DNA of 64,000 nucleotides, taken from contig CP012814.1 in NCBI GenBank assembly GCA_001936135.1, positions 186,001 through 250,000 on the forward strand. The letters run 5' to 3'. Position 1 is the first letter of the stretch; each line of letters starts with the position of its first letter. Of the stretch, positions 1 through 9,199 are shown piece after piece. The DNA comes from Saccharomycopsis fibuligera x Saccharomycopsis cf. fibuligera (lineage: Eukaryota > Ascomycota > Saccharomycetes > Ascoideales > Saccharomycopsidaceae). Made by a program: the position numbers and the translations under genes. The notes under the pieces were generated by a model that did no database searches, was not told the origin of the DNA, and saw nothing but the letters and a program-made list of their open reading frames with translations.

Positions 1-868
1 AGCAGTTAGGCCACGACCAAAGGCCGTGAGAGCCAAAGATGGCAAGACGTAAGTCATTGATAGAGCCACCAAGAGCCGCATGGCCAGTGAGCAAATTCTG
101 CTGCTTGTCCCAGTGAGCATCGAGGTAGATACAAGCAGCAGTACTGTTCTTGGTCGTTATGCCGTATTTCTTTACCGCATCGCCGGCCCATCCGAAAAGC
201 GCGCCAGTGTTGTTTCCCTTGGAATTCTGCTGAGCCACGTTGGGATCTCTGATTTCAGCCACTGTCTTGTCAACAGTAATGACATGGACTTTAACGGTGC
301 TGCGTTGCACTTGGCCGTTTTCCTGTCTGGATATGGTGTCATTAGCGACTTCTTCTTCGAATCTAAAGCAGCGGTTGCCCATACCGTTACGGGCCATTTG
401 CTCGGCAGTGAATGCTTGCATGAGTCTAGCAGCAAACCTGAGCTTCCGGATGGCGGTTTGGATGTTGTTTCCTTCAAAGTTGCGCTTGTACTGGGGGCTG
501 TCAAAGTTCCCCGGCGAGTCTTTGGCCACTAATAAGCACAAGTGCACCGGTGGGTTTTGGAGCTGCGGAGCATAGTTGAGGGAGTAGTTGAGCTGGATCG
601 GTGGGTAAGCAGGGTTGCGGTCATATAGCGGCTGGCCATTGCGAAAAGTGCCGGCGTGTTGCGTGAAAGTGAGGTTGTTCTTTCCCTGTTGCAAATGGAC
701 CAAGAGCTTGAAAACACCGCCGTTTACCTCAAAACTCTGGGGCGGGAAACAGTTGTTGTGGTGAACTACATGGATGATGCCCTGTGGCTGAGAGGAGTAG
801 CCATGGACGAGAGTATCGGGAATAAAGAGTGTGCTGTCGGGTGGATGGTTAACGATAGTGAGGGGCAT
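1..868 (-). CDS. Putative zinc metallopeptidase, YIL108W type (5' part, runs off the window)
   Basis: An open frame on the minus strand starts at ATG 868-866 and continues without a stop past base 1, so only about the first 289 residues are present. The frame upstream of this ATG reaches a TAG about 35 codons away with no other ATG, which fixes the start. The stretch QAFTAEQMARNGMGNRCFRF and the later FGSHGLWSWP resemble the fungal family of putative metalloproteinases that includes S. cerevisiae YIL108W. The zinc-binding motif would lie further on, outside the window, so catalytic competence cannot be judged. It is divergent from the PFK26-like gene; in S. cerevisiae YIL108W is also the neighbour of PFK26 (YIL107C), which supports the assignment. 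The exact substrate of this family is not known to me. Confidence 0.7.
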   Translation of the reverse strand, partial: MPLTIVNHPPDSTLFIPDTLVHGYSSQPQGIIHVVHHNNCFPPQSFEVNGGVFKLLVHLQQGKNNLTFTQHAGTFRNGQPLYDRNPAYPPIQLNYSLNYAPQLQNPPVHLCLLVAKDSPGNFDSPQYKRNFEGNNIQTAIRKLRFAARLMQAFTAEQMARNGMGNRCFRFEEEVANDTISRQENGQVQRSTVKVHVITVDKTVAEIRDPNVAQQNSKGNNTGALFGWAGDAVKKYGITTKNSTAACIYLDAHWDKQQNLLTGHAALGGSINDLRLAIFGSHGLWSWPNC

Positions 869-1168
869 CTTGTGGTTATGGTGGCAACGACTGAAGGAGG
901 ATTGCTGAAGGAGAAGGAGGAGTTGATATTGATGTTGATGTTGATGTCCTCTGGTACTAATGAGCTAATTATTTGTGCGCAGCAACTGACGTGTTTGACA
1001 CGTCACGTGCAGCGCATCGCCATAAAGAGCGCAGAGCACTTGCTCCAGCAACTATCTTGATCAATATCAACAACAACAACAACATCGACATCATCATCAT
1101 CATCATCATCAGACACTTATTCTTCACCCACTCACTCAAGCGCCAGCACCTCACTCTGGACCACCGCA
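869..1168. promoter_or_regulatory. Divergent promoter between metallopeptidase and PFK26-like genes
   Basis: The 300 bases between the two divergent ATGs hold a perfect inverted repeat, TGACGTGT / ACACGTCA at 987-1005 with a 3-base centre, and an E-box CACGTG at 1004-1009 that overlaps its right edge. CAA and ATC triplet runs lie at about 1068-1110, in the presumed 5' leader of the PFK26-like gene. CACGTG is the usual target of class B bHLH proteins such as Cbf1 or Pho4. No binding has been shown here. Confidence 0.4.
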
Positions 1169-4100
1169 ATGCCTGAAAATATCCCCCGGTTGGCTCTCAA
1201 CGACTCTGCCATCGACAGCGCCGTTGTTTCCGACAACCTGGCTTCCCCATCACTTTCCCCTGATCATCGCAATAGCATCAACGAATCAGGCAACAGCAGC
1301 AACCAGCCTACTTTCCACTTCCCAAACTACAGCCAGCCCTCTCTTCCCAAGTTCAACAAAAGACCTCTAAGCGACACTCCCTTTGTTCTGAACCACTCCC
1401 TGCCCGTGCTCCAGGCCCAAGACGCGCTGCCAAACACCGTGCCCTTGACCTTGCTTTCCGAGGAAGATGAGCTGTCTCGCTCCCTGACCGAGCCTTCAGA
1501 AGGGCAATTGCCTCCAAAGCAAGGTCCAGGTGGCGAAAGCCAGAACAATAAACAACAAAATCAGCCATCATCGCACAGCGATAACCAGGAAGTCCAAACA
1601 GATACTGCTCAAACTACCCCGTTTCCTTCGTTGGAGAACCTGAAGAATGACCAAAACACCGCTAATGATAACAACAACAACAACAACAATGGGGTTAACA
1701 CCCAGGAGCAACCGCCTACTTTGAAGTCTCTTCCTAAAAGACGTGCCACTACTCTCGATGTCCCTGGGCTCACAAAATCCCGGATTTCTCCCGACGGAAC
1801 CATTGCTCAGCTCGACATTGCCTCTAAGCTAGTGATTGTCATGGTCGGGTTGCCTGCCCGTGGCAAATCCTACATCACCAATAAACTCGCCAGATACTTG
1901 AATTGGTCGCAGCATGAGTGTAAGGTGTTCAATGTGGGAAATACACGAAGAAAAACCGACAAGAAAAATATTGGTCCAGCGCTGGTACCGTTGCCTGATT
2001 TGCCTAGCAAGAATGGCAGTAGAAACACCAGTGGTGCCAATAGCGAGCACGATAGTAGAAGTGGCAGTGGTAGCAATAGTAAAAACAACAGCACCCTCAA
2101 CATTGCCGAGGGAGCAGCTAGCAACGGTGATGAAGATGAAAAATCAAAATTAGCCCCTCATGACAAGAGCCAAAACAGTGAGAAGGCTCGCCAGCACAGT
2201 GCCAGTTTTTTCGCTCCGGATAATAAGGAATCACTCAAAATGCGTGAGCAATGGGCCATTGACACTTTGGACCAACTTCTTGACTATATTCTTGAAGGTC
2301 CAGGTGCAGTTGGCATTTTCGACGCCACCAACACAACAAGATTACGCCGTCAGTGCATTGTTCAACGCATCAACCAACGTTCCAATAACCAGCTCAAAAT
2401 CCTATTTTTGGAGAGCACCTGCGATGACCCTAAGCTCATTGAGCAAAACGTCAGACTCAAGTTGAGCGGTCCTGATTATCGCCAAATTGACCCTGAAGTT
2501 GCCGTGAAGGACTTTACTGAACGGTTAAGAAATTATGAAAAAGTGTATGAACCTATTGGTGAGTATGAAGAACAAAATGCAAACACTAACGGTCAAGGTA
2601 GTATTCAATACGTCAAGATGATTAATGTCGGCAAGAAAATCATTACCTATAACATCCAGGGATTCTTGGCAAGTCAAACCATTTACTTTTTGTTGAATTT
2701 CAATTTGAGCGCAAGGTTGATTTGTATCACTAGACACGGTGAAAGTGAAGATAATATAACAGGACGTATTGGGGGTGATTCACCATTGACAGCAAGAGGT
2801 AAAAAATTCGCCAAAACTTTGGCGAGATTTATCAGTTTCCAAAAAGAAGAGTTTAGAAAAAGGCAATTGGATAATTTTAACCATCAATTGAAGCTTAATT
2901 ATACGAAAAAATATAACGATAATAAAACCACATATGATAGTAATGATGATGATGATAACGATAATAACAATAATAGCAACCACAGCAATAGCACAAGTGC
3001 CGCTTCCTCCATTACTGCTTCTGCTAACCTTAGCTCACCTCCAGCTGAACCAAGCTTTTGCGTATGGACCAGCATGCTCCAACGTGCCATTCAAACTGCC
3101 GAGTACTTCAACGATCATGATTTCTTTGTCAAAGAAATGCGTATGCTCGATGAGCTTGGTGCCGGGATGATGGAAGGAATGACGTATCATGAAATCCAAC
3201 AACAATTCCCACAAGAATACGAAGCAAGACTCAATGACAAGCTCAAGTACAGATATCCAGGCTTGGGAGGCGAGCTGTACTTGGACGTAATCAACCGCTT
3301 GAAACCCATCATTACTGAAATTGAGCGTTCTGAAGATCATTTACTAGCAATAACACATCGGGTAGTGGCCCGTATTTTGCTTGGGTATTTCCTCAACATT
3401 GATAAAAAACATATTGGCGACTTGGATATCCCATTACATTCAATGTATATTTTGGAGCCAAAAACATATGGTGTGGACTGGTCGCTTTGGGAATACAATG
3501 AAGATGAGGACTGGTTCTTCAAGATGGATAAATTCAAGTATACTAAAAGATTAAAAGAGATCAATTTAAGCAACGTTGGGAAACGGAAGTATAGTGTTGT
3601 TCCCTCGTTGCCTAATCATAAGGAAAATATTCGCAAGAGTTTATTTGGCGGTAATGAGGATGCGAATGCGGCAGCTGGTGCTACCAACAATAGCGATGAG
3701 AAACACATCAGCGATGATAAAAGCGAGGACAGTAATGAGCAGAAATCGCCAAGAGTGAACACTAGAAGTTTAGCTGGTGATTTAAGTAGATTGAGAAACA
3801 TTCCACCAAGGTTGGTTAGCAATGCCAGTGCTGCTGCTCATGCTGCTCATGCTACAAGTAATGCAGCCAACAGAGCCCGTGGTGGAGCCATTGGTCGTGA
3901 CTCAGACCCCTCAAATACAAATTCAACTAACCCTGCTGCTGAAGAAACTGATAATGGCACTAACAAAGGCAACCAACATGGCATGAATCATGGAGCAAGC
4001 CATACTGCGGATCCAACAATATACAATGACACCAAACCAGGCCACGGCCATGATAACCCACATGATGGAAATGCTACAGGAAACGGAAGTGAGGCCAGCA

Positions 4101-4555
4101 ACAAAACAAATGGCGGAGCTGATTCAAAATTGAAGTCCAATTCCAACATCAACCCAGCAACAACCGCCAAAGCAGCGGCAAAATTAGAAGCAATGGCAAA
4201 CAGTGCAGATTACGATAATGAGAACACACAAGAATCCAAACAACAAGATGACATAGCCACACATGCCGCCATTGGCTCAATTAACGCACAACATGAGTTG
4301 AGCGAATTGAGTGGTGGTCCAAATGAGCTGGGCCATTTGAAGGACGAAGAAAAAGGAAAGAATTACATAGTTGATGATAGCGAAAAAAAAGGCCAAAATA
4401 ATAAAGACGGCAGTTTAGCTTATAAGATTGGGAAGCTTGACGATAAAAGATCTCATGCGAGAACCGATTCCGAAAAATTGGAGTTGAGCGAATTGCAAGA
4501 ACGATTGAGATTATTGAAACAATCAAGGGATGGCCATAAAGCTGACGATAATTGA
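1169..4555 (+). CDS. PFK26: 6-phosphofructo-2-kinase / fructose-2,6-bisphosphatase, PFK26-like
   Basis: This 1128-residue protein makes or breaks fructose-2,6-bisphosphate, the allosteric switch of glycolysis. The kinase domain has a P-loop GLPARGKS at residues 227-234, followed by KVFNVG and FDATNTTR. The phosphatase domain carries RHGES with the catalytic His at residue 523, a Glu at 669 (MMEGMTY) and a second His at 730 (ITHRVVAR). All three phosphatase residues are therefore present, unlike S. cerevisiae Pfk26, where the first His is reported to be Ser. About 220 low-complexity residues precede the kinase, and about 350 Asn/Gly/Lys-rich residues follow the phosphatase. Two further low-complexity inserts of roughly 70 residues interrupt the kinase domain (about 275-350) and the phosphatase domain (about 565-630). 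Codon 703 is CTG at the family's GGESY serine. Length and neighbour favour PFK26 over the shorter FBP26 or YLR345W. Confidence 0.85.
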   Translation: MPENIPRLALNDSAIDSAVVSDNLASPSLSPDHRNSINESGNSSNQPTFHFPNYSQPSLPKFNKRPLSDTPFVLNHSLPVLQAQDALPNTVPLTLLSEEDELSRSLTEPSEGQLPPKQGPGGESQNNKQQNQPSSHSDNQEVQTDTAQTTPFPSLENLKNDQNTANDNNNNNNNGVNTQEQPPTLKSLPKRRATTLDVPGLTKSRISPDGTIAQLDIASKLVIVMVGLPARGKSYITNKLARYLNWSQHECKVFNVGNTRRKTDKKNIGPALVPLPDLPSKNGSRNTSGANSEHDSRSGSGSNSKNNSTLNIAEGAASNGDEDEKSKLAPHDKSQNSEKARQHSASFFAPDNKESLKMREQWAIDTLDQLLDYILEGPGAVGIFDATNTTRLRRQCIVQRINQRSNNQLKILFLESTCDDPKLIEQNVRLKLSGPDYRQIDPEVAVKDFTERLRNYEKVYEPIGEYEEQNANTNGQGSIQYVKMINVGKKIITYNIQGFLASQTIYFLLNFNLSARLICITRHGESEDNITGRIGGDSPLTARGKKFAKTLARFISFQKEEFRKRQLDNFNHQLKLNYTKKYNDNKTTYDSNDDDDNDNNNNSNHSNSTSAASSITASANLSSPPAEPSFCVWTSMLQRAIQTAEYFNDHDFFVKEMRMLDELGAGMMEGMTYHEIQQQFPQEYEARLNDKLKYRYPGLGGELYLDVINRLKPIITEIERSEDHLLAITHRVVARILLGYFLNIDKKHIGDLDIPLHSMYILEPKTYGVDWSLWEYNEDEDWFFKMDKFKYTKRLKEINLSNVGKRKYSVVPSLPNHKENIRKSLFGGNEDANAAAGATNNSDEKHISDDKSEDSNEQKSPRVNTRSLAGDLSRLRNIPPRLVSNASAAAHAAHATSNAANRARGGAIGRDSDPSNTNSTNPAAEETDNGTNKGNQHGMNHGASHTADPTIYNDTKPGHGHDNPHDGNATGNGSEASNKTNGGADSKLKSNSNINPATTAKAAAKLEAMANSADYDNENTQESKQQDDIATHAAIGSINAQHELSELSGGPNELGHLKDEEKGKNYIVDDSEKKGQNNKDGSLAYKIGKLDDKRSHARTDSEKLELSELQERLRLLKQSRDGHKADDN

Positions 4556-5164
4556 TTATATTGATTAATAAATTTCATTCTTGTTATTTTTGTTTAGTCT
4601 TTCCTTTTTTTAGTGTTTATCTCTTGTCCTTATTTTCTGCTTCTTTTTTCTTTTTTGTTTTGTTTTTCTGACTGACTTTTGATCCAAAAATTCATAGCTT
4701 ACAACTATATAAAGAAGACAGCAATAATAAGAGTAACGCTGACTATTCCATGAACCCATTTGCTTTCTGCACCTTTCTGATTTTTTTCTTTTTTTCTTTA
4801 TTAGGAGTAAAGATAATATAATGTGTTCTTCGCGGCTTTTGTAGCTTAATACCGATACAGATGTCACTGCTTGCTTTTTAGTCATCGGGTAAGAGAGCTG
4901 AACAAAGCTTTATACTCGATGGTGTTTTCTATAGAGTAGCTACTTTGTTACAAAGAACATTAATTCGAGAACTATAGGCCCTCTAATTTTTGTTTTTTGT
5001 TTTTTGTTTGTTGTAACGTAGAAAAAAGTTCTTATACAAAATCTATTATACAGCTTATATTTTAAAAATATGAATGAGTAGACAAAAAAAAAAAAAAAAA
5101 ATTCATTATTTTATCATTATCAATACCATGATCATACATGATAGTTAGAAAACAGAAACAACCC

Positions 5165-5202
<38 letters not shown>

Positions 5203-5286
5203 CTATTCCACTCGATGAGTTACGCTAAAAAAAAAATTACAAAAAAAAAAAATCAAAACATCTCATAAGTCAATTAATCTATAAAG
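4556..5286. other. Convergent intergenic region, no gene seen
   Basis: The region lies between the 3' ends of the PFK26-like gene (plus) and the zinc-finger gene (minus). It is AT-rich with many T and A runs, as expected for two 3' untranslated regions. No RNA gene or conserved frame was recognised. Confidence 0.7.
5168..5202. repeat. Poly-T tract, about 35 bases
   Basis: An uninterrupted T run follows a short C run in the convergent 3' region. Similar long T runs recur in this genome at about 16790-16814, 50208-50238, 52132-52159, 55150-55172, 61070-61090 and 61700-61722. All of them lie in non-coding DNA. Confidence 0.85.
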
Positions 5287-7326
5287 TCACACCAACTTTT
5301 GAAATTCCAAATCATTAGAAAATTCAAGTCTCAAATTAGCATCAAACAAACTCTCCTTCTGCAAAAACAATTTTTTTTGCAAATTCATAGTTTCCAGTAA
5401 TTCTTGTTGTAAAAGTTGGTTGACTTCCAAATTCCACAAGTAGTGTCTTTTTAATTTTTCAAAAGTTTCTTTTGGATCCTCGTTGTTGTCAATGTCATCG
5501 TCATCGTCGTTGTCATCGTCGTTCTCGCCCTTGTTGTTACTCTCATTAGATGTCTTTCTTTGCATATTGTTAAAGTTGCCATAGATTGACTTCATTAGAT
5601 CGTTCGGGAGATTATCCAGCAATTGTTGTACCGCTTGTAAATTGCTCAAGAAATCATTGATTAAAGTCAGCTTAAATGTCAAATCTATGGCTGATAAATC
5701 ACCAATGTTTTCAAGAATACTGACTGCTTCTTCATCGTCTTCTTCGTCTTCTTCGTTGTCGTCATCATTTTCTTCATTATTTTCAGCTCTTGCATTTGAA
5801 TTACTTTTTTTTCTCCGATCGTCATCATCATCGTCGTCATCGTTATTGTAAGCAGCATCATCATTGTCGCTATCAACTTCTTGATTGATGATGTTGATTT
5901 CTTTGTCTTCACCATTGCTACTATTATTTGATTGTTGGAGAATCAGGGACAACTTGAGTCGTTTTGGTTTTTCTGCGACAGGCGTGTTTTCAGTGGAATT
6001 CGTTTTTGAAACTTCTGTTGCTGCCGCAGTGTTTTTGGCTTCAATGTGAGGTGATGATGATGACTTTTGTTTTTCCTGCTGTTGCAAATCGCTATTGTTA
6101 TCGTCTGTGTTCAAAATGCTAGAAATTTGCATCTCTCGGTGATGATTTTGATTGTCCTCTTCCTTTATTTCTTTTGATTTATTTAATTCTTGTTTTGATT
6201 TTTTCGCTTCATCTATACTTTTCTGCTTCTTTGCCTTTTGTATTGCCTTTTCCCTTTTTTTCTTGTTGAGATTGAGTTGACGGTTAAGTCTTGCAAGTTT
6301 ATCAATAAGATGACGGTACGCTTCAGAATCTTCTCTTCTCCAGCCATCACCGCCGTCTTTATCATTACCATTGCTATAAATATTACTACCATTACTGATT
6401 CCATTAATGATGGTAGCTCCCTTACTAGTGGTTGCTGTTCCGTTATTTGCACTATTATTCGACTTGCCAGTTTCTTTACCTAGTTTTTGTCGTTTATCGT
6501 AAACTGCGCTAGAAAATAACAAATCATGGACAAATTTCAATTCGTCTAGTTGGTCCACTGCTTCAAAGTATCTTTTCTTGGAATTTCTGGCAAATTCAAT
6601 GCTTTTGTTATTGAAAATATTGTTGCTTCGCTTCTTTTTATTACCATCATTATTATCGTTAATCTCATTTCCCTCTTCGTCAGTGTCTTTCTTTTCTTCC
6701 TTTTCTTCTTCATCTTCTTCTTCTCCTTTATGTGTCACCTTTCCCTCATGGCTATCTTTCAACAATTCGTCTTTCAAATGGAACCACCAAGGATGCAATT
6801 CCATCTCATGCAGCGGATTCGCATCATGAACTGTCCGCATATGTTTAGCCAATGCATCACTACGAGTGAATTTTCTTGAACACTCTGGAATGATGCAATA
6901 ATATGGCTTTTCTCCAGTATGGGAGCGTAAATGAGATACTAGAGCAAATCGGCTAGGCTGAATAATTCCATTACGCAGACACCCTTGCCATTCGCACTTG
7001 TATTTGGACTGACGAGTACGAATGTGTTCTGACATTAAATGGCTTACTAAGGAGTCAAGGTCATTGTAGGACTGATTGCAGTCACCCCAAAGACAAACGT
7101 GACGATTTTGTTGCTCATTTGTGACGTCACTTTTTGTTGATGTTGTTTTAGTGTTGGTGTTGGCGTTGTGTTTATCTTTAGATTTGTTATCATTATTGTT
7201 ACTCGTTTTGGTGGATGTGTGTGAGGATGAGGATGGATATGTCTCGGGCGCCGTTGCTGACGCGGAATCAGAGATTGTACTCAGGGGTTCAGTCTGATGT
7301 TTCGACTGTTCATTTTCGTCTACCAT
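5287..7326 (-). CDS. C2H2 zinc-finger protein, possibly chromatin-associated
   Basis: This 679-residue protein has three clustered C2H2 fingers at about residues 77-170: a CLWGDC finger ending HLMSEH, a CEWQGC finger ending HLRSH, and a CIIPEC finger ending HMRTVH. The linker HTGEKPYYC between the second and third is classical, so DNA binding is likely. The rest is charged and of low complexity: an acidic Asp/Glu stretch in the middle and Lys-rich coiled-coil-like segments. The finger arrangement (a double-Cys finger with a WxxC pattern, then two fingers) recalls YY1-like proteins such as S. pombe Iec1 of the INO80 complex. That is a resemblance from memory, not an assignment; a sequence-specific transcription factor is equally possible. 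The ATG is at 7326-7324, with no competing upstream ATG seen. Confidence 0.7.
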   Translation of the reverse strand: MVDENEQSKHQTEPLSTISDSASATAPETYPSSSSHTSTKTSNNNDNKSKDKHNANTNTKTTSTKSDVTNEQQNRHVCLWGDCNQSYNDLDSLVSHLMSEHIRTRQSKYKCEWQGCLRNGIIQPSRFALVSHLRSHTGEKPYYCIIPECSRKFTRSDALAKHMRTVHDANPLHEMELHPWWFHLKDELLKDSHEGKVTHKGEEEDEEEKEEKKDTDEEGNEINDNNDGNKKKRSNNIFNNKSIEFARNSKKRYFEAVDQLDELKFVHDLLFSSAVYDKRQKLGKETGKSNNSANNGTATTSKGATIINGISNGSNIYSNGNDKDGGDGWRREDSEAYRHLIDKLARLNRQLNLNKKKREKAIQKAKKQKSIDEAKKSKQELNKSKEIKEEDNQNHHREMQISSILNTDDNNSDLQQQEKQKSSSSPHIEAKNTAAATEVSKTNSTENTPVAEKPKRLKLSLILQQSNNSSNGEDKEINIINQEVDSDNDDAAYNNDDDDDDDDRRKKSNSNARAENNEENDDDNEEDEEDDEEAVSILENIGDLSAIDLTFKLTLINDFLSNLQAVQQLLDNLPNDLMKSIYGNFNNMQRKTSNESNNKGENDDDNDDDDDIDNNEDPKETFEKLKRHYLWNLEVNQLLQQELLETMNLQKKLFLQKESLFDANLRLEFSNDLEFQKLV

Positions 7327-8598
7327 TGCGGGATTTATGATTGGTATTGATGGTCTATGACTTGATGCGTAAGTGAGCGTGTATATTGTTTAAATATGTA
7401 TCGATGGATGATAAATGGGAAAACCAGATAGGACTTAGATTGAAAAGCAAGAACGATGGACAGTACAGAGGAATGAAGGTGGGCAGAGAGATTGATTAGT
7501 GGGGTGGTTGTCTTGCGTTGTGTTGTGTTGTGGTGCGTTATGCTGTGCTGTGCTGTTTGTTTTCGATTGCTTTGGATGGATTGTTTTCAGTTCACAACAG
7601 GCATTCTGCTCGATAGTACTTTGGGCTCTCCTCCAAATATTTCTGGCACGCGGTTGAAAAATCACTGCACAGCACTAAACACAGTGTAAACACTCTAAAT
7701 ACTATAAACAGGGAAAGACGGTAGCCGCTAATGACCCATCCAGATGGCGTGTGTTTGATTTCTATTACCCTGCTATACAAGAGTGCACATACTAGGGTAA
7801 TATGGCTTTTCATCATAAATTCAACATAGATAGTATACAGCTTTTGCTTCTCTGTAAGTATCATCCCAGTTTCCTATTTCTTGTAGAGTATCAGCAATCC
7901 TTCTTTGCTCTTATAGTTTTTCGTTTCTTTTTTCATTTTGATGTCTTATGTAGTTCCCTGTCCATGTTTAGCAGTACTGTATCGATATTTGTCAGTATAC
8001 TTTGACTGCAGCACATTATGACATGAAACCAGAAACTACCATGCTTCATTGAAGACCTGTTTGCAAATTGTAGATTTCAAATGAAATAAAATTCAGATAA
8101 TACTTTATTGTGGTAGCTCACTTCGTGGTATAAAGGTACACACAGGCTAAGTATAATCGCTTGCTTTGAACTCAAGAGCAGCCTCAGGAACCTAGACCTG
8201 TGTGATAGCTATACCTGTTTACCATGCTGCGAGCAATCTTCTACAAAAATGGTTTTGGTATTTTATAAGCAATGTGCTTATAAAATTTTTTTTATTTTTT
8301 TTTATTTAACAAACATATAATCATTTTGACTCAAATTCCTGATAGTAACAAATCTGACCGAACAACCATGAGAAACAAATCATCAACTATTTTTTAACAC
8401 CTCAGCTAAGACTCTCACAATCTCACAAGCAGAAACAATGTTATTCAGTAAAAAAAATCAAGAAAAGTACCTAGAGCAATTTGAACATCAAAACAATCAG
8501 CAGCATGAAGACGAAAACCACCATATTGTTAAAGTTGTTATTTTTTTTCTGATATTGTCGAAAAGACCAAAACTGTAACTTAATAACATTCAAGTTAT
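7327..8598. other. Intergenic region with a candidate structured RNA
   Basis: About 1.27 kb lies between the start of the zinc-finger gene and the stop of RPS20, both on the minus strand. Short open frames on both strands here have no recognisable content. The part from 8138 to 8303 has paired arms and a hairpin followed by T runs, annotated separately. The rest looks like promoter and 3' flank. Confidence 0.5.
8138..8303 (+). ncRNA. Candidate structured non-coding RNA (unverified)
   Basis: CACACAGG at 8139-8146 can pair with CCTGTGTG at 8197-8204 and encloses a smaller possible stem. Further on, ATTTTATAAGCA at 8260-8271 is followed after three bases by its exact reverse complement at 8275-8286. 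That hairpin runs into eight T and, after one A, nine more T (8286-8303). A long hairpin plus T run resembles an RNA 3' end. I see no convincing tRNA A or B box, and no clear snoRNA C/D or H/ACA boxes, so the class is unknown. It could also be a 3' flank structure of RPS20 on the other strand. Confidence 0.25.
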
Positions 8599-8943
8599 TT
8601 AAGCAGCAACAGTGACTTCAACATCTACACCTGGTTCGATGGTGATTTGAGTGATCTTCTTGACAACGGTAGCTGGGGCGTGCAAGTCGATGATACGTTT
8701 GTGAATTCTCAACTCGTAGTGGTCCCAAGTCTTAGAACCTTCACCATTTGGAGTCTTTCGGGTGTGGATCTTCAAAACCTTGGTTGGCAATCTAACTGGA
8801 CCTTTCTTGTACAATTGGTGTCTAGAAGCATTAAGGATAATGTTGTTAGAGACTTTTTCCAATTGCTTGACCTTGGTAGAGATCAAAGTGATTCTGATCT
8901 TCAAGATAGCTTCTTCTTCAACTTGTTTCTTTTCGACGGACAT
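8599..8943 (-). CDS. RPS20: Small ribosomal subunit protein uS10 (Rps20)
   Basis: This 114-residue protein aligns over its length with yeast Rps20, for example [20 protein letters not shown] and [11 protein letters not shown] near the C terminus. It is part of the head of the 40S subunit. The length matches the family (about 120 residues), and no intron is needed. The ATG at 8943-8941 gives [18 protein letters not shown], consistent with the family N terminus. Its promoter contains Tbf1-like and Cbf1-like sites, annotated separately, which suggests co-regulation with the other ribosomal protein genes. Confidence 0.97.
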   Translation of the reverse strand: MSVEKKQVEEEAILKIRITLISTKVKQLEKVSNNIILNASRHQLYKKGPVRLPTKVLKIHTRKTPNGEGSKTWDHYELRIHKRIIDLHAPATVVKKITQITIEPGVDVEVTVAA

Positions 8944-9118
8944 GGTGGTAGGTGGTTATGTGTGTATTGTGTCGTGCTGAAAGCGGAAAGAGAATCAGAA
9001 AGACAGGAGAAATTAGGAATCGTTTTCATAAAACACTTTTAAAAAAAAAGTATTGAAAAAAAAAAAATTTCAGTTCTAAAATTTCGTTGTTGTCCAGACA
9101 ATCGAGAAAAAATCTCAC

Positions 9119-9179
9119 TCACATGACCTTTTTGGCCCTATATCAGCATATGGGTATCATGTGACTATATATAGGGCTA
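9119..9179 (-). promoter_or_regulatory. RPS20 upstream element: Tbf1-like half-sites and Cbf1-like sites
   Basis: About 175-235 bases upstream of the RPS20 ATG lie, in order, TCACATGA (9119-9126), GCCCTA (9135-9140, the complement of TAGGGC), CATGTGAC (9158-9165, the complement of GTCACATG) and TAGGGCTA (9172-9179). The two TAGGGC half-sites face each other. C. albicans ribosomal protein promoters are known to use a palindromic TAGGGC-type Tbf1 motif together with Cbf1 sites of form RTCACRTG. The motif match is seen directly; the regulatory role is inferred. Confidence 0.6.
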
Positions 9180-9199
9180 TCTTTTGTGTCTCATTTAAT

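Noticed and set aside
8101-8210. Possible tRNA-like A box (TAGCTCACTTCGTGG) in the candidate RNA
   Set aside because: No B box at the right distance and no cloverleaf could be drawn.
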